Assembly (NCBI GenBank): GCA_021776685.1 | Contig: JAJFFJ010000097.1 | Span: forward strand, 1-32,236 | DNA from: Alphaproteobacteria bacterium | GTDB lineage: Bacteria; Pseudomonadota; Alphaproteobacteria; Bin65 | Direction of reading: 5' to 3' | DNA: 32,236 nucleotides | Shown: in pieces, positions 1 through 8,960 of the stretch | Numbering within the stretch: position 1 is the first letter of the stretch | How the letters are laid out: each line of letters opens with the position of its first letter | Made by a program: the position numbers and the translations under genes | Notes under the pieces: model-generated | The model's database searches: none | What the model was told of the DNA's origin: nothing | Seen by the model: only the letters and a program-made list of their open reading frames with translations

Positions 1-1
1 C

Positions 2-184
2 GACGTGCCCCAGTGCGGCTATTGCCAGCCGGGCCAGATCATGAGCGCCACAGCCCTGCTCTCCCAGAACAAGTCTCCGTCGGACTCCGAGATCGATGAC
101 GCCATGTCCGGGAATGTCTGCCGGTGTGGCACCTACCTTCGAATCCGCAGCGCGGTGAAAAAAGCCGCTGGCGGCGGCAGGTAG
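2..184 (+). CDS. (2Fe-2S)-binding subunit of a molybdenum hydroxylase, C-terminal part (5' end outside the window)
   Basis: Only the last 60 residues are present. They hold CGYCQPGQ followed about 33 residues later by CRCGTY, the cysteine pattern of the helical [2Fe-2S] domain in small subunits of the xanthine dehydrogenase family (IorA type). This subunit passes electrons from the molybdenum centre in the partner subunit to an outside acceptor. The stop codon lies 7 bases before the start of the large subunit, so the two are almost certainly co-transcribed. The N-terminal ferredoxin-like domain lies off the left edge, so I cannot see whether it carries an export signal. The family is clear from the motifs; the substrate is not. 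Confidence 0.93.
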   Translation, partial: DVPQCGYCQPGQIMSATALLSQNKSPSDSEIDDAMSGNVCRCGTYLRIRSAVKKAAGGGR

Positions 185-191
185 GCCCCCT

Positions 192-2432
192 ATGACCGAT
201 AGCAGCATGACCGGGAACAACATGACCAAGCCAGACCAGAATGGGCAGGACCTGACTAATCAGGACCTGATTGACCAAGTCTTGACTGAACAAGACGGGC
301 GCCCGTCGCGTCGGGAAGCACTTCAGGTTTTCGCGGCCGCCGGTGGCGGCCTGATGATTGGCTATGCCCTGCCAGGCACTGCCGCAGCGCGCATCCTGTC
401 ACCGTTTGACAAGACCGCATCGGACACCGCCCGCCTGCATGCCTACATTCGTATTTCCCCGGACAACAAGGTCGAAATTGTTTGCGGCAAGTCGGAAATG
501 GGTCAGGGCGCGCTCACCGGCTACGCCCAGGTGGTCGGCGACGAGCTGGATTGTGCCTGGGATGACATCACCGTTGTCCCGTCCCCGGTTCACCCGGTCT
601 ATGGCATCCCGCCTTACGGTTTCATGATTACCGGCGGGTCCACCACCATCCGCGCGCACTGGATGCAATTGCGCAAGGCCGGCGCCGCCGCACGGCATAT
701 CCTGCGGCAGGCGGCTGCGAAGAAATGGAAGGTTCCACTTGCACAGGTGCGCACCGAAGCAGGCCGCCTGACCGGCCCTGGGGGCCGGAAAGCCACCTAT
801 GGCGATTTCGCTGACGCTGCCGCGAAACTCACGACGCCAAAAAACACCCCACTCAAACCCAAGTCCCAGCGGACGATGATCGGCAAACCGCTCAAGCGGG
901 TCGACACCGCGGAGAAGGTCAACGGCACCGCCAAATACGGCATGGATGTGCGCCTGCCCGGCATGCTGACGGCGGTGATCGCATTTCCGCCGGATATCGG
1001 TGGCAAAATGGGCAAGATCGACGACAGCGCGGCGCTGAAGGTCCCCGGCGTCCGACAGGTGGTGAAGATCCGCGCGGGCGTCGCCATCGTTGCAGATCAC
1101 TACTGGGCAGCGGTCAAGGGCCGGGAGGCGCTGAAAGTCGACTGGCAGCCCGGGCCGTTTGCCAAGCTCGACAGCGATGGGGTTCGCCGCTCCTACACCA
1201 AAGCGCTCGAGAAAAAAGGTAGGCTTGCAGAGACACGCGGCGACACGGCCAAAGCGCCCGCCGCCAAGACCCTCAACATGGACTTTGAGCAACCGTTCCT
1301 CGCCCAGGCCTGTATGGAACCCATGAACTGCACCGTCCAGATCACGCCGCAGGGTGCGGAGATCTGGGCGCCGATCCAGTCGCAAACCATCGCGCAGCAG
1401 ACTGTTGCTGCCGTCACCGGACTGCCGCCCAAGAAGGTGAAGATCAACACCATGCTGCTGGGCGGCGGATTTGGCCGCCGGTCGGCGCCTGACTTCGTCG
1501 TCAATGCGACCGAGATTGCGAAAGCTGTGTCCGGGCCCGTGCGTCTGGTTTACTCGCGCGAGGACGACATGCGTGGGGCCTTCTACCGTCCCTTCAGCAT
1601 GACCCGGGTGAAGGCCAAGATCGGCGACGACAAGAAACTCAGTGCCCTCGAGATTCGCGTCGCTGTTGCTTCAGTGGCGAAATGGACACGGTTCAAGCCC
1701 CTGCTCCGCCCTGACGGCATCGACAGTCAGACCGTTGAGGGTTTCCATGACCTGCCCTATGCAATTCCAAACCTGAAGGTGGAATGGGTGGAGCATGATC
1801 TGGGCATTCCAATCTGGTTCTGGCGGTCCGTGGGCGCATCTCACAATCCGTTCGTGTTGGAAAGCGCCATAGACGAGGTCGCTCACGCCTCGGGACAGGA
1901 CCCTTACCAATTCCGGCGTGCGATGCTGACCGCCAAACCGCGCCACCGCGCCGTACTCGACCGTGCGGCGAAAGAGGCTGGCTGGACGCGTGCGCCGGCG
2001 AAAGGTGTCGCCCGCGGCATTGCACTGGTGGAATCCTTCGGGAGCATTTGCGCCCAGGTGGCCGAAGTACGCATGGACGCCGGCGACCTCAAAGTCGAAC
2101 GGATAACCTGCGTGATCGATTGTGGCGTCGCGGTAAATCCACAGCAGATCGTCGCGCAGATGGAAGGCAACATCGCCTACGGCCTGTCTGCCCTGCTTGA
2201 TGGCAAGATAACCTTGAAAAATGGCCGGCCGGAGCAAGATAACTTTGACAGTTACCTTCCCCTGCGTATGAACGAGATGCCTCAGGTCGACGTGCATATC
2301 ATTGAAGGCGCGGCCGTTCCGGGCGGCGTCGGTGAGCCGGGTCTTCCACCCCTGCTGCCCGCTGTTGCCAATGCCGTCTTCGCGCTCACCGGCAAACGTC
2401 ATCGCCAACTGCCCCTGAGGAATAGTGGATAG
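192..2432 (+). CDS. Molybdopterin-binding large subunit, isoquinoline 1-oxidoreductase beta-like (xanthine dehydrogenase family)
   Basis: This 746-residue protein has the usual length of the single-chain IorB-type molybdopterin subunit. Residues 39-66 carry SRREAL followed by a hydrophobic stretch ending in a small-residue cleavage region, a twin-arginine signal, so the folded cofactor-loaded enzyme is probably exported. Molybdopterin-contact motifs include GGGFGRR and, near the C terminus, GGVGEPG, whose Glu is the expected catalytic base. Such enzymes hydroxylate N-heterocycles or oxidise aldehydes with water as the oxygen source. It follows the (2Fe-2S) subunit and overlaps the cytochrome c gene by 8 bases, giving a complete electron route. 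Residues 19-33 form an odd pentapeptide repeat. ATGs at 207 and 222 are alternative starts. The substrate is unknown. Confidence 0.93.
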   Translation: MTDSSMTGNNMTKPDQNGQDLTNQDLIDQVLTEQDGRPSRREALQVFAAAGGGLMIGYALPGTAAARILSPFDKTASDTARLHAYIRISPDNKVEIVCGKSEMGQGALTGYAQVVGDELDCAWDDITVVPSPVHPVYGIPPYGFMITGGSTTIRAHWMQLRKAGAAARHILRQAAAKKWKVPLAQVRTEAGRLTGPGGRKATYGDFADAAAKLTTPKNTPLKPKSQRTMIGKPLKRVDTAEKVNGTAKYGMDVRLPGMLTAVIAFPPDIGGKMGKIDDSAALKVPGVRQVVKIRAGVAIVADHYWAAVKGREALKVDWQPGPFAKLDSDGVRRSYTKALEKKGRLAETRGDTAKAPAAKTLNMDFEQPFLAQACMEPMNCTVQITPQGAEIWAPIQSQTIAQQTVAAVTGLPPKKVKINTMLLGGGFGRRSAPDFVVNATEIAKAVSGPVRLVYSREDDMRGAFYRPFSMTRVKAKIGDDKKLSALEIRVAVASVAKWTRFKPLLRPDGIDSQTVEGFHDLPYAIPNLKVEWVEHDLGIPIWFWRSVGASHNPFVLESAIDEVAHASGQDPYQFRRAMLTAKPRHRAVLDRAAKEAGWTRAPAKGVARGIALVESFGSICAQVAEVRMDAGDLKVERITCVIDCGVAVNPQQIVAQMEGNIAYGLSALLDGKITLKNGRPEQDNFDSYLPLRMNEMPQVDVHIIEGAAVPGGVGEPGLPPLLPAVANAVFALTGKRHRQLPLRNSG
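246..290 (+). repeat. Three imperfect 15-bp tandem units near the 5' end of the molybdopterin subunit gene
   Basis: Units 246-260, 261-275 and 276-290 share the pattern CAGGACCTGA followed by a variable end; the third is more diverged. They keep the reading frame and encode [10 protein letters not shown] and QVLTE just ahead of the twin-arginine motif. This looks like slippage-type expansion in the poorly constrained leader of a Tat substrate. Confidence 0.6.
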
Positions 2433-3084
2433 AGGCGGCACCGATTCCCCATCCTCCCTGCACCGTGGCGAAAGATCTGTTTCCCGCAGTGTGCTGGCCC
2501 TATGCGGCCTGGCTGTATTTGCGTGCTTTGTAGCGGCCGCGTCAGCGCTATACGGCCAGTCCAGGCCAGGCCTCAAACCGGTGCAGGCTTTTGATCAGAT
2601 CCGTGACCCCCGTGTTCGGTCAGGGGCACTGTTCAATGAGGCCGCCAAGGTTTTCCGCCATCCCCGCTGCACCAACTGTCACACGGTGAGCGACCGGCCG
2701 CGCCAAGGCGACCGGAGCCGCCCGCATCAGCCGCCGGTCGTGCGTGGGGCGAAGGGCTTCGGCATCCCCTCCTTGCGCTGCGCTTCGTGCCACCTGAACC
2801 GGAACAATCCCGCGGCACGGATTCCCGGCGGACCAAACTGGCATATGCCCCCTGCAAATATGGCCTTCCACGGCCGCACCGCGGCGCAGATCTGCCGATC
2901 AATCAAACGCGTTGCCGTGACGCGCAAACTGCCACTGGCCGCACTGGTGGCTCACAGCCGCAAGGACCACCTAGTCATTTGGGCTTGGCGGCCAGGCAAG
3001 CATCGACAACCCCCGCCAGGCACGCACAAAAGTTTCGTCGATCTGATGGCGGCCTGGGTCGCCACAGGCGGCCACTGCCCCTAG
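2425..3084 (+). CDS. Membrane-anchored di-heme cytochrome c-like partner of the molybdenum hydroxylase
   Basis: The 219-residue protein has one hydrophobic segment (about residues 22-43) followed by an exported domain with two heme c attachment motifs, CTNCH at 82-86 and CASCH at 119-123. HMPPANM downstream offers methionines as axial ligands. It starts with GTG inside the end of the molybdopterin subunit gene (8-base overlap), with TGAGG 4 bases upstream, so translation is probably coupled. By position and motifs it should accept electrons from the iron-sulfur subunit in the periplasm and pass them to the respiratory chain. Proteins of this kind are often labelled isoquinoline 1-oxidoreductase subunit. 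The heme count is read from the sequence; the partner assignment is inferred from context. Confidence 0.85.
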   Translation: MDRGGTDSPSSLHRGERSVSRSVLALCGLAVFACFVAAASALYGQSRPGLKPVQAFDQIRDPRVRSGALFNEAAKVFRHPRCTNCHTVSDRPRQGDRSRPHQPPVVRGAKGFGIPSLRCASCHLNRNNPAARIPGGPNWHMPPANMAFHGRTAAQICRSIKRVAVTRKLPLAALVAHSRKDHLVIWAWRPGKHRQPPPGTHKSFVDLMAAWVATGGHCP

Positions 3085-3294
3085 ACGGCGTTCCACCCCC
3101 CCCATCCCATTGCCACTGTCCTATGAGGTTTCGTCGTCCTCGTTGGCGTGGCAGTGACGCCGTCCAGAGAACCATCGCGATCTGTACGCCACGCCGCAAT
3201 TAACGATGGTCCGTGAAATATCAACTCGCGCAGTTTGGTGCGTATACAGTGTGCAGGGCTCCAAGAGGGGGCGCCCAACGCTGGAGTTGCCGAC

Positions 3295-4491
3295 ATGAAG
3301 CGTTTCAGCCAGATACCCTATCCCGCCGCTCGGGAGACTGCGGATCTGTTTCTGGGGGCGGCCGAAGGCGCCCGGGCGCGGGTCGATGAATACCCGCTGA
3401 CCGATGCCGCCGGCACGCCGCTCCGCGGGCGGAATGACGAATTTCTCGCAACCCACGTCACCGTCCTGGGCAACGCCGACGCACGAGACACCCTCTGGAT
3501 CACCACAGCGCTGCACGGCTGCGAGGGACCCGCGGGGTCCATGCTGGCCGCCTGGCTGCTCAATCACCGGGAGCAGATTGAGCGGACGCTCGGCCGCGAT
3601 ATCCGCCTGGTCATCGCCCACAATCTCAATCCCTGGGGCGTCTCTCACTTTACCCGTTTCACCGCGGAGGGCGTCGACCCGAACCGTAACTTCCGCCGCC
3701 GCTTTCCCGGCTCGGACCGCTACTGCGCCCTGTCGCCGGACTACAGGCGGCTCGATCCGCACCTCAATCCGCAGGAGCTGTCGCTGCTCACCGAGGTCTG
3801 GCACGTGGGCATGATGTGGGCCAAATCCAAGTTCATGACCAGCAAGCGGATCATGCGCATGATCGCGCTGGGCCAGCGGGCGGATAAGGGCAAATTGCTG
3901 TACGTCGGACGCGAGCCAACCCAGACAAACCAAATGATCCGCGAGATCATCCGCCAACGGGCCCACGCCGCGCCGGGCATCGACCTTCATCTCGACATCC
4001 ACACCGGCCTTGGCACGCGGCTGACCAAAACCAAAGAACCGCTGGTGCTGACCATCTATCCGCCAGGCTCTTCGGAGCAGCGGCTGACCCAAAAGCTTTA
4101 CGGCAGTGTCGCCGAAGTAGCGACGACCAAGGACGGCAAATGGAGCGGCTCAGATGTCGGCACCATTGAACAGGCCTTCTTCGCCGAGCTGCCGGCCGGT
4201 CGTACCTATCTTGGCGCCTGTGTGGAGCTCGGGACCGTCTCGATCATGGATGCGGTCACCGCCGTCTGGCGCCATCAGACCGTGATGCGCCGGCCAAAAC
4301 GCTACTCCGCCTGGTATGCCGACCGCTCCCGGCGGCAGATGTATAATGTGTTTTTTCCGCGCAACAGCGCCTGGCGGGCAGAAGTCGTCCCGGCACTTTA
4401 CCGCGTCATCGGCCAGGCAGTCAGCGGGCTGCACGACCGGCGGTCTGCATTTTCCGGTGTCGGCAGGCCGGCCTATCCGCGCATATCATAG
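3295..4491 (+). CDS. DUF2817 / M14-like zinc carboxypeptidase family protein
   Basis: The protein (398 residues) has the zinc site of carboxypeptidase-type enzymes: LHGCEG with His74 and Glu77, DIHTG with His236, and a late GACVELGT with Glu311 as the likely catalytic Glu. VDPNRNF near residue 130 supplies the substrate-carboxylate Asn-Arg motif. DUF2817 members are predicted metallopeptidases or amidohydrolases related to succinylglutamate desuccinylase. No signal peptide is visible, so it is probably cytoplasmic. I chose ATG 3295 rather than the in-frame TTG at 3235 because GGAG lies 8 bases before it. Its 3' end overlaps the convergent VOC gene by 19 bases. The substrate is unknown. Confidence 0.85.
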   Translation: MKRFSQIPYPAARETADLFLGAAEGARARVDEYPLTDAAGTPLRGRNDEFLATHVTVLGNADARDTLWITTALHGCEGPAGSMLAAWLLNHREQIERTLGRDIRLVIAHNLNPWGVSHFTRFTAEGVDPNRNFRRRFPGSDRYCALSPDYRRLDPHLNPQELSLLTEVWHVGMMWAKSKFMTSKRIMRMIALGQRADKGKLLYVGREPTQTNQMIREIIRQRAHAAPGIDLHLDIHTGLGTRLTKTKEPLVLTIYPPGSSEQRLTQKLYGSVAEVATTKDGKWSGSDVGTIEQAFFAELPAGRTYLGACVELGTVSIMDAVTAVWRHQTVMRRPKRYSAWYADRSRRQMYNVFFPRNSAWRAEVVPALYRVIGQAVSGLHDRRSAFSGVGRPAYPRIS

Positions 4492-5009
4492 TCGTCGTCT
4501 TTGGCGATTTCGTAGTCGCCGCCACTGCCGATGACCTGGTTGTCCTTGCCGAATACGCCCTGGCCGGGGATGTGGTTGACTTCCAGGCGGATGCCGTCCG
4601 GATCCTCGAAGAGCACATAGTAGTAACCGGGCGCCCAGTCGTCCTCGACCGGCCCGCGGATGATGCGGGCCCCCAGTTCGGCAGCCCGGACGGCGGTCCT
4701 GTCGATGTCCTCCCGGGTGCGGGCGCGCAGGCACAGATGGTGGAGGCCGACGCGATACTGGACGAAACGCTCGTCGGCGAATGCCGGATCGCATTTGCGG
4801 ATACCCACCGCCGTCCGCGCGCCCACGTGATAACAGAATTCCGGCCCGTCAAAGACGCAGGACATGCCGAAGTCGGGCATCAGCGCCTTGTAGAAGGCGC
4901 GCGCAGCCTCCCAGTTGCTGACGGTCAGGATTACGTGGGCCATGCCGTTGATGGCGATGGGTGGCGTGCTCTCCTCCCCGGCCTTTGGCTCAATGGTCTG
5001 GTCGGTCAT
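4473..5009 (-). CDS. VOC (glyoxalase/extradiol dioxygenase superfamily) protein
   Basis: A 178-residue single VOC unit with two beta-alpha-beta-beta-beta modules. The expected metal triad is present: His25 in GMAHVILTV, His91 in GLHHLCLRA and Glu143 in DGIRLEVNH. FEDPDGIRLEV is the classic end-of-domain motif. Members include glyoxalases, epimerases, lyases and ring-cleavage enzymes, so the reaction cannot be named. ATG 5009 is chosen because GGAGAAG sits 7 bases upstream; the frame stays open to 5129 but reads poorly there. It is convergent with the DUF2817 gene and divergent from the small zinc-ribbon-like gene. Confidence 0.85.
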   Translation of the reverse strand: MTDQTIEPKAGEESTPPIAINGMAHVILTVSNWEAARAFYKALMPDFGMSCVFDGPEFCYHVGARTAVGIRKCDPAFADERFVQYRVGLHHLCLRARTREDIDRTAVRAAELGARIIRGPVEDDWAPGYYYVLFEDPDGIRLEVNHIPGQGVFGKDNQVIGSGGDYEIAKDDDYDMRG

Positions 5010-5122
5010 GTCACAGCTTCTCCGGTAGAAAGTTTTCGTCATTGGCGGGGGCGCAAAGGCGCCGGAATCGGGCATCGGCCAGCAGTGTGCTATACTGGGC
5101 GTCTCACGGGAAAGGGGCGGCC

Positions 5123-5308
5123 ATGCCACAGGTCATGATCCAATGCCCAACCACGGGCAAGGATGTCTATACCGGACTCAATTTCGACTGGAGCACACTG
5201 GACTGGGAGCCGCTGGGAGAACTCAGCTTCACCTGCTCCAAATGCGGCGCGGAGCATTTCTGGACCAAGGACGACGCGATCCTGCGCGCCGATGGCGCCG
5301 GGGACTGA
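5123..5308 (+). CDS. Small zinc-ribbon-like hypothetical protein (61 aa)
   Basis: This 61-residue protein begins MPQVMIQCPTTG and contains FTCSKCGAEHFW. Cys8, Cys38 and Cys41, with His44 or another residue, could make a small treble-clef or zinc-ribbon site. Similar tiny proteins with a CPTTG start occur in alphaproteobacteria without known function (from memory, not searched). The frame is open from 4961, but ATG 5123 has AAAGGGG about 5 bases upstream and gives the only sensible protein. It lies alone between divergent and convergent neighbours. Zinc binding is inferred from the cysteine spacing. Confidence 0.75.
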   Translation: MPQVMIQCPTTGKDVYTGLNFDWSTLDWEPLGELSFTCSKCGAEHFWTKDDAILRADGAGD

Positions 5309-5341
5309 AGCGCGCCCGATACGTACGCACAGGCACGGACC

Positions 5342-5965
5342 CTACCCGTCCTTCACGGCCACGATGAAGACCGCCTTGCCGCGCGCCTGCTGCCATTGAT
5401 GATCGATCCGGAAGCCGGCGCGGATCAGGCTTGCTTCCAGGCGTTTGACTTTCAGGAACTTCACCAGCGGCACCTTACCGATCAACTGGCCGAGCTTGAG
5501 CACAGGCCACAGCCACCACAGGGTCTCGCCCAGGCAGACCGTGCTACTGGCGAAGACTCCTCCCGGCTTCAGCATGCGGTAAACTTTGGCGATGGCGGCG
5601 TCCGAGTCGTCAAGCAGATGCAGGATGCTCATACCCAGAACGGCATCGTAGCTGCCTTCTGGTGCATCGAAGGTATCGATGGCTGCAACCTCGAATGTGA
5701 TGTTTTTGATCCCGGCGGCGTCCACCTTGCCCTGCGCAATGTCAACCATGCGCGGCGCGATATCGATGGCATGGATATGGGCCACATGGGGTGCGTGGAC
5801 GATAGCCGTAGAGCCGGTGCCACAACCAAACTCGAACACAGTCATGTCCGGGCGGAAATAGCCGCGGGTGACTTCCAGTTTGCGTTGGTAGGCGGTCTCG
5901 TCGGCCACGGGGCTTGCCGCATATTTGTCGGCAACTTTGTTCCAGAAATTAGGTGAGGGGCTCAT
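5342..5965 (-). CDS. Class I SAM-dependent methyltransferase
   Basis: The protein (207 residues) has a Rossmann methyltransferase fold. Motif I is VFEFGCGTG at residues 43-51, the acidic end of strand 2 is IDIA, and YDAVLGMSILHLL and LKPGGVF are the motif II and III regions. It resembles general small-molecule methyltransferases of the Methyltransf_11/25 type. The acceptor cannot be told. ATG 5965 is preferred because GAGAAG precedes it and the upstream extension to 6028 has no family character. It is divergent from the LysR gene, which makes it a natural candidate target of that regulator. Confidence 0.88.
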   Translation of the reverse strand: MSPSPNFWNKVADKYAASPVADETAYQRKLEVTRGYFRPDMTVFEFGCGTGSTAIVHAPHVAHIHAIDIAPRMVDIAQGKVDAAGIKNITFEVAAIDTFDAPEGSYDAVLGMSILHLLDDSDAAIAKVYRMLKPGGVFASSTVCLGETLWWLWPVLKLGQLIGKVPLVKFLKVKRLEASLIRAGFRIDHQWQQARGKAVFIVAVKDG

Positions 5966-6031
5966 GCGCTTCTCGTTTGGGTGACAGACGGGTTTGGTGT
6001 TGCCCCTACATAGGCACGGATCATTCAAACG

Positions 6032-6045
6032 AAATTGCGTAATTT
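6032..6045. promoter_or_regulatory. Inverted repeat in the methyltransferase/LysR divergent promoter region
   Basis: AAATT-GCGT-AATTT is a perfect 5-bp inverted repeat with a 4-base spacer, AT-rich against its surroundings. It lies between the divergent methyltransferase (starts 5965) and LysR (6058) genes. LysR proteins usually bind AT-rich interrupted dyads in such places, so this may be the operator. The match is short and the role is inferred. Confidence 0.4.
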
Positions 6046-6057
6046 TGTACCTATGGT

Positions 6058-6987
6058 ATGCATAAATGCATGAATTGGCAGGCGGTCAACTTTGACTGGA
6101 ACCAGGCGCGCGCCTTCCTTGCAACGGTGGAGGAAGGATCGCTGTCCGCGGCGGCCAGGGCACTGGGGCAGACCCAGCCGACCCTTGGCCGTCAGGTCTC
6201 GGCGCTCGAGGCGCAGCTTGGCGTGACCCTGTTCGAGCGCGCCGGACGGTCGTTCGTACTTACCCAGGCCGGGCTTGGATTGCTGGAACATTTTCGCGCC
6301 ATGGGCGATGCGGCAACGCGCGCCTCCCTGGCCGCCTCCGGTCAGGCACAGGCCATTGCGGGTAAAGTCAGCATCACCGCGACCAGCGTGATGGCGACAT
6401 ATCATTTGCCTCCGGTTCTCAAACATATCCGCGAGGCCGCGCCGGAAATCGAGATCGAGATCGTCGTTTCCAACGACCTCCAGAATCTCACGGAGCGGGA
6501 GGCGGACATCGCGATCCGTCATGCCCGTCCGACCCAGCCGGAGCTGATCGCGCGCCTCCTGTCAGAGTCGCCGGCCCATTTCTATGCCTCACCGCTTTAT
6601 CTCGACCGCGTCGGCCGCCCGTCGTCACCCGCCGAAATGTCGAAATTGGACTTTATCGGCCTCGACAACCCGGAGCGGATGCTGCCGACCCTGAACGGCC
6701 TTGGCCTCAACCTCACCCGGAACAATTTCAAGCTGATATCCGCCAGCGGAACCGTGCTCTACGAGCTCGTGCGCCAGGGACTGGGCGTCAGCATCTTCGT
6801 CAAGGAAACCGCTGACCTGTTTCCGGACCTGGAGATCGTGCTGCCGACGCTAGATCCAATCATGGTGCCTACCTGGCTCGCCACCCACCGGGAGCTGCAC
6901 ACCAGCCGGCGTATTCGTCTTGTCTTTGATCTGCTGGCCCAGGCGCTCGCCGAGCCATCCTCCCGGCCATGTACCACTGCGGCCTAA
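6058..6987 (+). CDS. LysR-family transcriptional regulator
   Basis: The 309-residue protein has the LysR layout. The N-terminal winged helix-turn-helix runs from FDWNQARAFLATVEEGSLS through LGRQVSALEAQLG and LFERAGR, followed by a two-lobed effector domain from about residue 95. It probably autoregulates and controls the divergent methyltransferase. The first two in-frame ATGs are 6058 and 6070; neither has a clear Shine-Dalgarno sequence, and the sequence around them contains two ATGCAT copies. The effector is unknown. Its stop is 6 bases from that of the convergent SnoaL-like gene. Confidence 0.92.
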   Translation: MHKCMNWQAVNFDWNQARAFLATVEEGSLSAAARALGQTQPTLGRQVSALEAQLGVTLFERAGRSFVLTQAGLGLLEHFRAMGDAATRASLAASGQAQAIAGKVSITATSVMATYHLPPVLKHIREAAPEIEIEIVVSNDLQNLTEREADIAIRHARPTQPELIARLLSESPAHFYASPLYLDRVGRPSSPAEMSKLDFIGLDNPERMLPTLNGLGLNLTRNNFKLISASGTVLYELVRQGLGVSIFVKETADLFPDLEIVLPTLDPIMVPTWLATHRELHTSRRIRLVFDLLAQALAEPSSRPCTTAA

Positions 6988-6993
6988 GCCGGC

Positions 6994-7533
6994 TTACTCG
7001 CCTGCGGCCTCCGGGTGGACCGAGACGAAGCGCGCAGCCTCCCAGCCCGCGTCGTAGGGCGTGCAGAAGATGCCGTCATACCGTGTCGTCCGCACGCGCC
7101 AGGCGCCGTCCTCGCGCCGGAACTCGCAATCATAGCGGCCCAGGATCCAGACTGCTTCGCGGGTATCTCCCGACCCTTCGAGGCTTGCCGGCTCGAAACA
7201 CAGCCAGCGCCCCTGGGCCGCGTCGCCATCGACCGCGATCCACTCAGTGCCGAGCAGGTGGCTGGACTCGCGGATGCGGGTGCCGAGCGTGAATTTTTTC
7301 AGCACTGCGTCGCGGCCACGTTCGTTCATGGCGACATCGGCAAATCCCGCCCCGCTGGTCCATTGCCCGTCCCCGGTATAAAAGGCGGCCAGGCGGGCGG
7401 CATGGTCGGGATGGCCCCGGTCGTCGGCGGCGGCCATCATCTCCGCCATAAGGCGGCGGATCGCGGCTTCGTCTTCCAGTCGCAGCACCCGGGCGCGAAG
7501 GTCAGCCAGTTCCTTTTCCAGCTCGCCGGTCAT
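6994..7533 (-). CDS. SnoaL-like / NTF2-fold protein
   Basis: A 179-residue protein that starts with a charged helix (ELADLRARVLRLEDEAAIRRLMAE...) and continues with HAARLAAFYTGDGQWTS and a closing WRVRTTRYDGIF, the signature of SnoaL_4/NTF2-like domains. Members include small subunits of ring-hydroxylating dioxygenases, isomerases and dehydratases. It starts 10 bases after the Rieske oxygenase gene on the same strand, so a role as beta-subunit-like partner or as a downstream dehydratase/isomerase is plausible. It is the last gene of the minus-strand run from 11081. Confidence 0.82.
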   Translation of the reverse strand: MTGELEKELADLRARVLRLEDEAAIRRLMAEMMAAADDRGHPDHAARLAAFYTGDGQWTSGAGFADVAMNERGRDAVLKKFTLGTRIRESSHLLGTEWIAVDGDAAQGRWLCFEPASLEGSGDTREAVWILGRYDCEFRREDGAWRVRTTRYDGIFCTPYDAGWEAARFVSVHPEAAGE

Positions 7534-7543
7534 AGCCGGGCGC

Positions 7544-8821
7544 CTACGCCGCCTTGTCCACGTCTCCCCAGGTCCATTCGCGGCGGCCCAGCACTTCCTC
7601 GAAGCTCGTGCTGGTGGGCACGATCACCATGCGGCTGTCGATATCGCGCGCGACTTCGCCGTTGAGGCCCGGCAACGGGTCGCCGGCGTCCTGGCGGTCC
7701 AGCAGGTCGAGCAGGTATTTGCGCAGTCGAATGACCAGATAGTCCTTGGAGCCCACATGTTCCCGGGTGCGGTCGATGATCGGCCCCATGCTTTCCAGCA
7801 CCGCAATGTCCTGGGCGGCGATGCCGCGGATGCCGGAGAAGCTTTCGGTTCGCTGCAGCTCGCGATCGACGAAATGCAAATTTTCGAGACTGGCCCGGCT
7901 ACGGTAGTCGTTCTCCGGGTCGATCAGGTCGTGCCCGTAGGTTTCCTCCAGCGCCCGTCGCTCGTCCGGACCACCAACCAGCTCCGGGTCAAAGTGGATG
8001 TAGTAGAGCCAATGACTTTCGTCGTCCCGTGGCACCCAGGCATGCCAGATGTAGCGCATCAGCGTGCGGCCCGCAGGCACGATGGTGTGGCACGGCACTA
8101 CATAAGGATCGACCCAGACCAGCGAACGAGCGGGATCGTCGGTCTCCCAACCCCAGACAGTCATCAGGCCGAAGGGCTCCTCACGGGTAAAGGCCTTGGG
8201 CTGCGGGTCAGCAGCCATTGCAGCGCGCGACCGGTCAATGGGCGCCTTGCCGATAGTGCCATGCAGGAAGGCGGGGTGGGAGATGTCGATATCCGCCTCT
8301 ACCGCCTGCAGATAATTGAAGGGCGCATTGTAATGCCAGGCGAAGCGCTGGGTCTCCGGCAGGTGGGTGAACAGCCAGTCCGGGAAGGGCGGCGGCGCGG
8401 CCTCTTTGCCCATATAGGTCCATACAATGCCGCCGGCCTCCCGAGTCGGATAAGCGGTGACCTGAACGGTCGCCCCGAAGTCGGGATTCATCTCGGTGGG
8501 CGTATCGATCAGCTTGCCGGCAGCATCGAATTTCCAGCCATGGAAAACGCAGCGCAGGCCACATTGCTCGTTGCGCCCGTAAAACAGCGACGCGCGCCGG
8601 TGAGGGCAGAACTCGTCCATCAGTCCTACCCGGCCGTCGGTGTCACGGAAGGCGACCAGATCCTCTCCCAGCAGCCTGATGCGGATCGGCGGACCGTCGC
8701 GCTGCGGCAGCCGCTCCGACAGCATCGCGGGAATCCAGTAACTTCGGAAAAACCGGCCCATCGGCGTGCCTGGTCCGGTGCGCACCAATCGCTCGTTTTG
8801 TTCTCTCGTCATTACCGACAT
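7544..8821 (-). CDS. Rieske non-heme iron oxygenase, phthalate dioxygenase-like large subunit
   Basis: The protein (425 residues) has an N-terminal Rieske domain with Cys72-Pro-His74 and Cys91-Val-Phe-His94 for the [2Fe-2S] cluster. The catalytic domain follows, with the bridge and iron-ligand helix NYLQAVEADIDISH: Asn169, Gln172, Glu175, Asp179, His182 and His187. This spacing is that of the homomultimeric phthalate 4,5-dioxygenase/O-demethylase group, which hydroxylates or demethylates aromatic acids using O2 and electrons from a reductase. No reductase is encoded in the window. It lies in the isomerase-to-SnoaL run controlled, by inference, by the nearby GntR protein. The substrate is unknown. 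Confidence 0.93.
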   Translation of the reverse strand: MSVMTREQNERLVRTGPGTPMGRFFRSYWIPAMLSERLPQRDGPPIRIRLLGEDLVAFRDTDGRVGLMDEFCPHRRASLFYGRNEQCGLRCVFHGWKFDAAGKLIDTPTEMNPDFGATVQVTAYPTREAGGIVWTYMGKEAAPPPFPDWLFTHLPETQRFAWHYNAPFNYLQAVEADIDISHPAFLHGTIGKAPIDRSRAAMAADPQPKAFTREEPFGLMTVWGWETDDPARSLVWVDPYVVPCHTIVPAGRTLMRYIWHAWVPRDDESHWLYYIHFDPELVGGPDERRALEETYGHDLIDPENDYRSRASLENLHFVDRELQRTESFSGIRGIAAQDIAVLESMGPIIDRTREHVGSKDYLVIRLRKYLLDLLDRQDAGDPLPGLNGEVARDIDSRMVIVPTSTSFEEVLGRREWTWGDVDKAA

Positions 8822-8960
8822 CAGTGTTCTCCCAATACGGCGCTGGGACGATGCCCCAACGCAATTGCATAGGCTGCCTATTCAGTGGCAACGCGGCAAA
8901 TCCCGAGCCCGCCAGCGCCGGGCATCATTGCCGGATGTTAGGCAAAACGACCGGCAGCGT

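Noticed and set aside
399-1385. Long minus-strand open frame (328 codons) opposite the molybdopterin subunit gene
   Set aside because: It is the antisense shadow of a gene with clear family motifs; its translation has no recognisable domain.
3242-3247. Another GTATAC core, 48 bases upstream of the DUF2817 start
   Set aside because: The flanking arms of the GntR palindrome are not kept and a bare 6-mer is expected several times by chance in 32 kb.
3121-4092. Minus-strand open frame (323 codons) opposite the DUF2817 gene
   Set aside because: High-GC antisense shadow; the plus strand carries the zinc-site motifs.
7757-8872. Plus-strand open frame (371 codons) opposite the Rieske oxygenase gene
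   Set aside because: The minus strand has complete Rieske and iron-ligand motifs; this frame has none.
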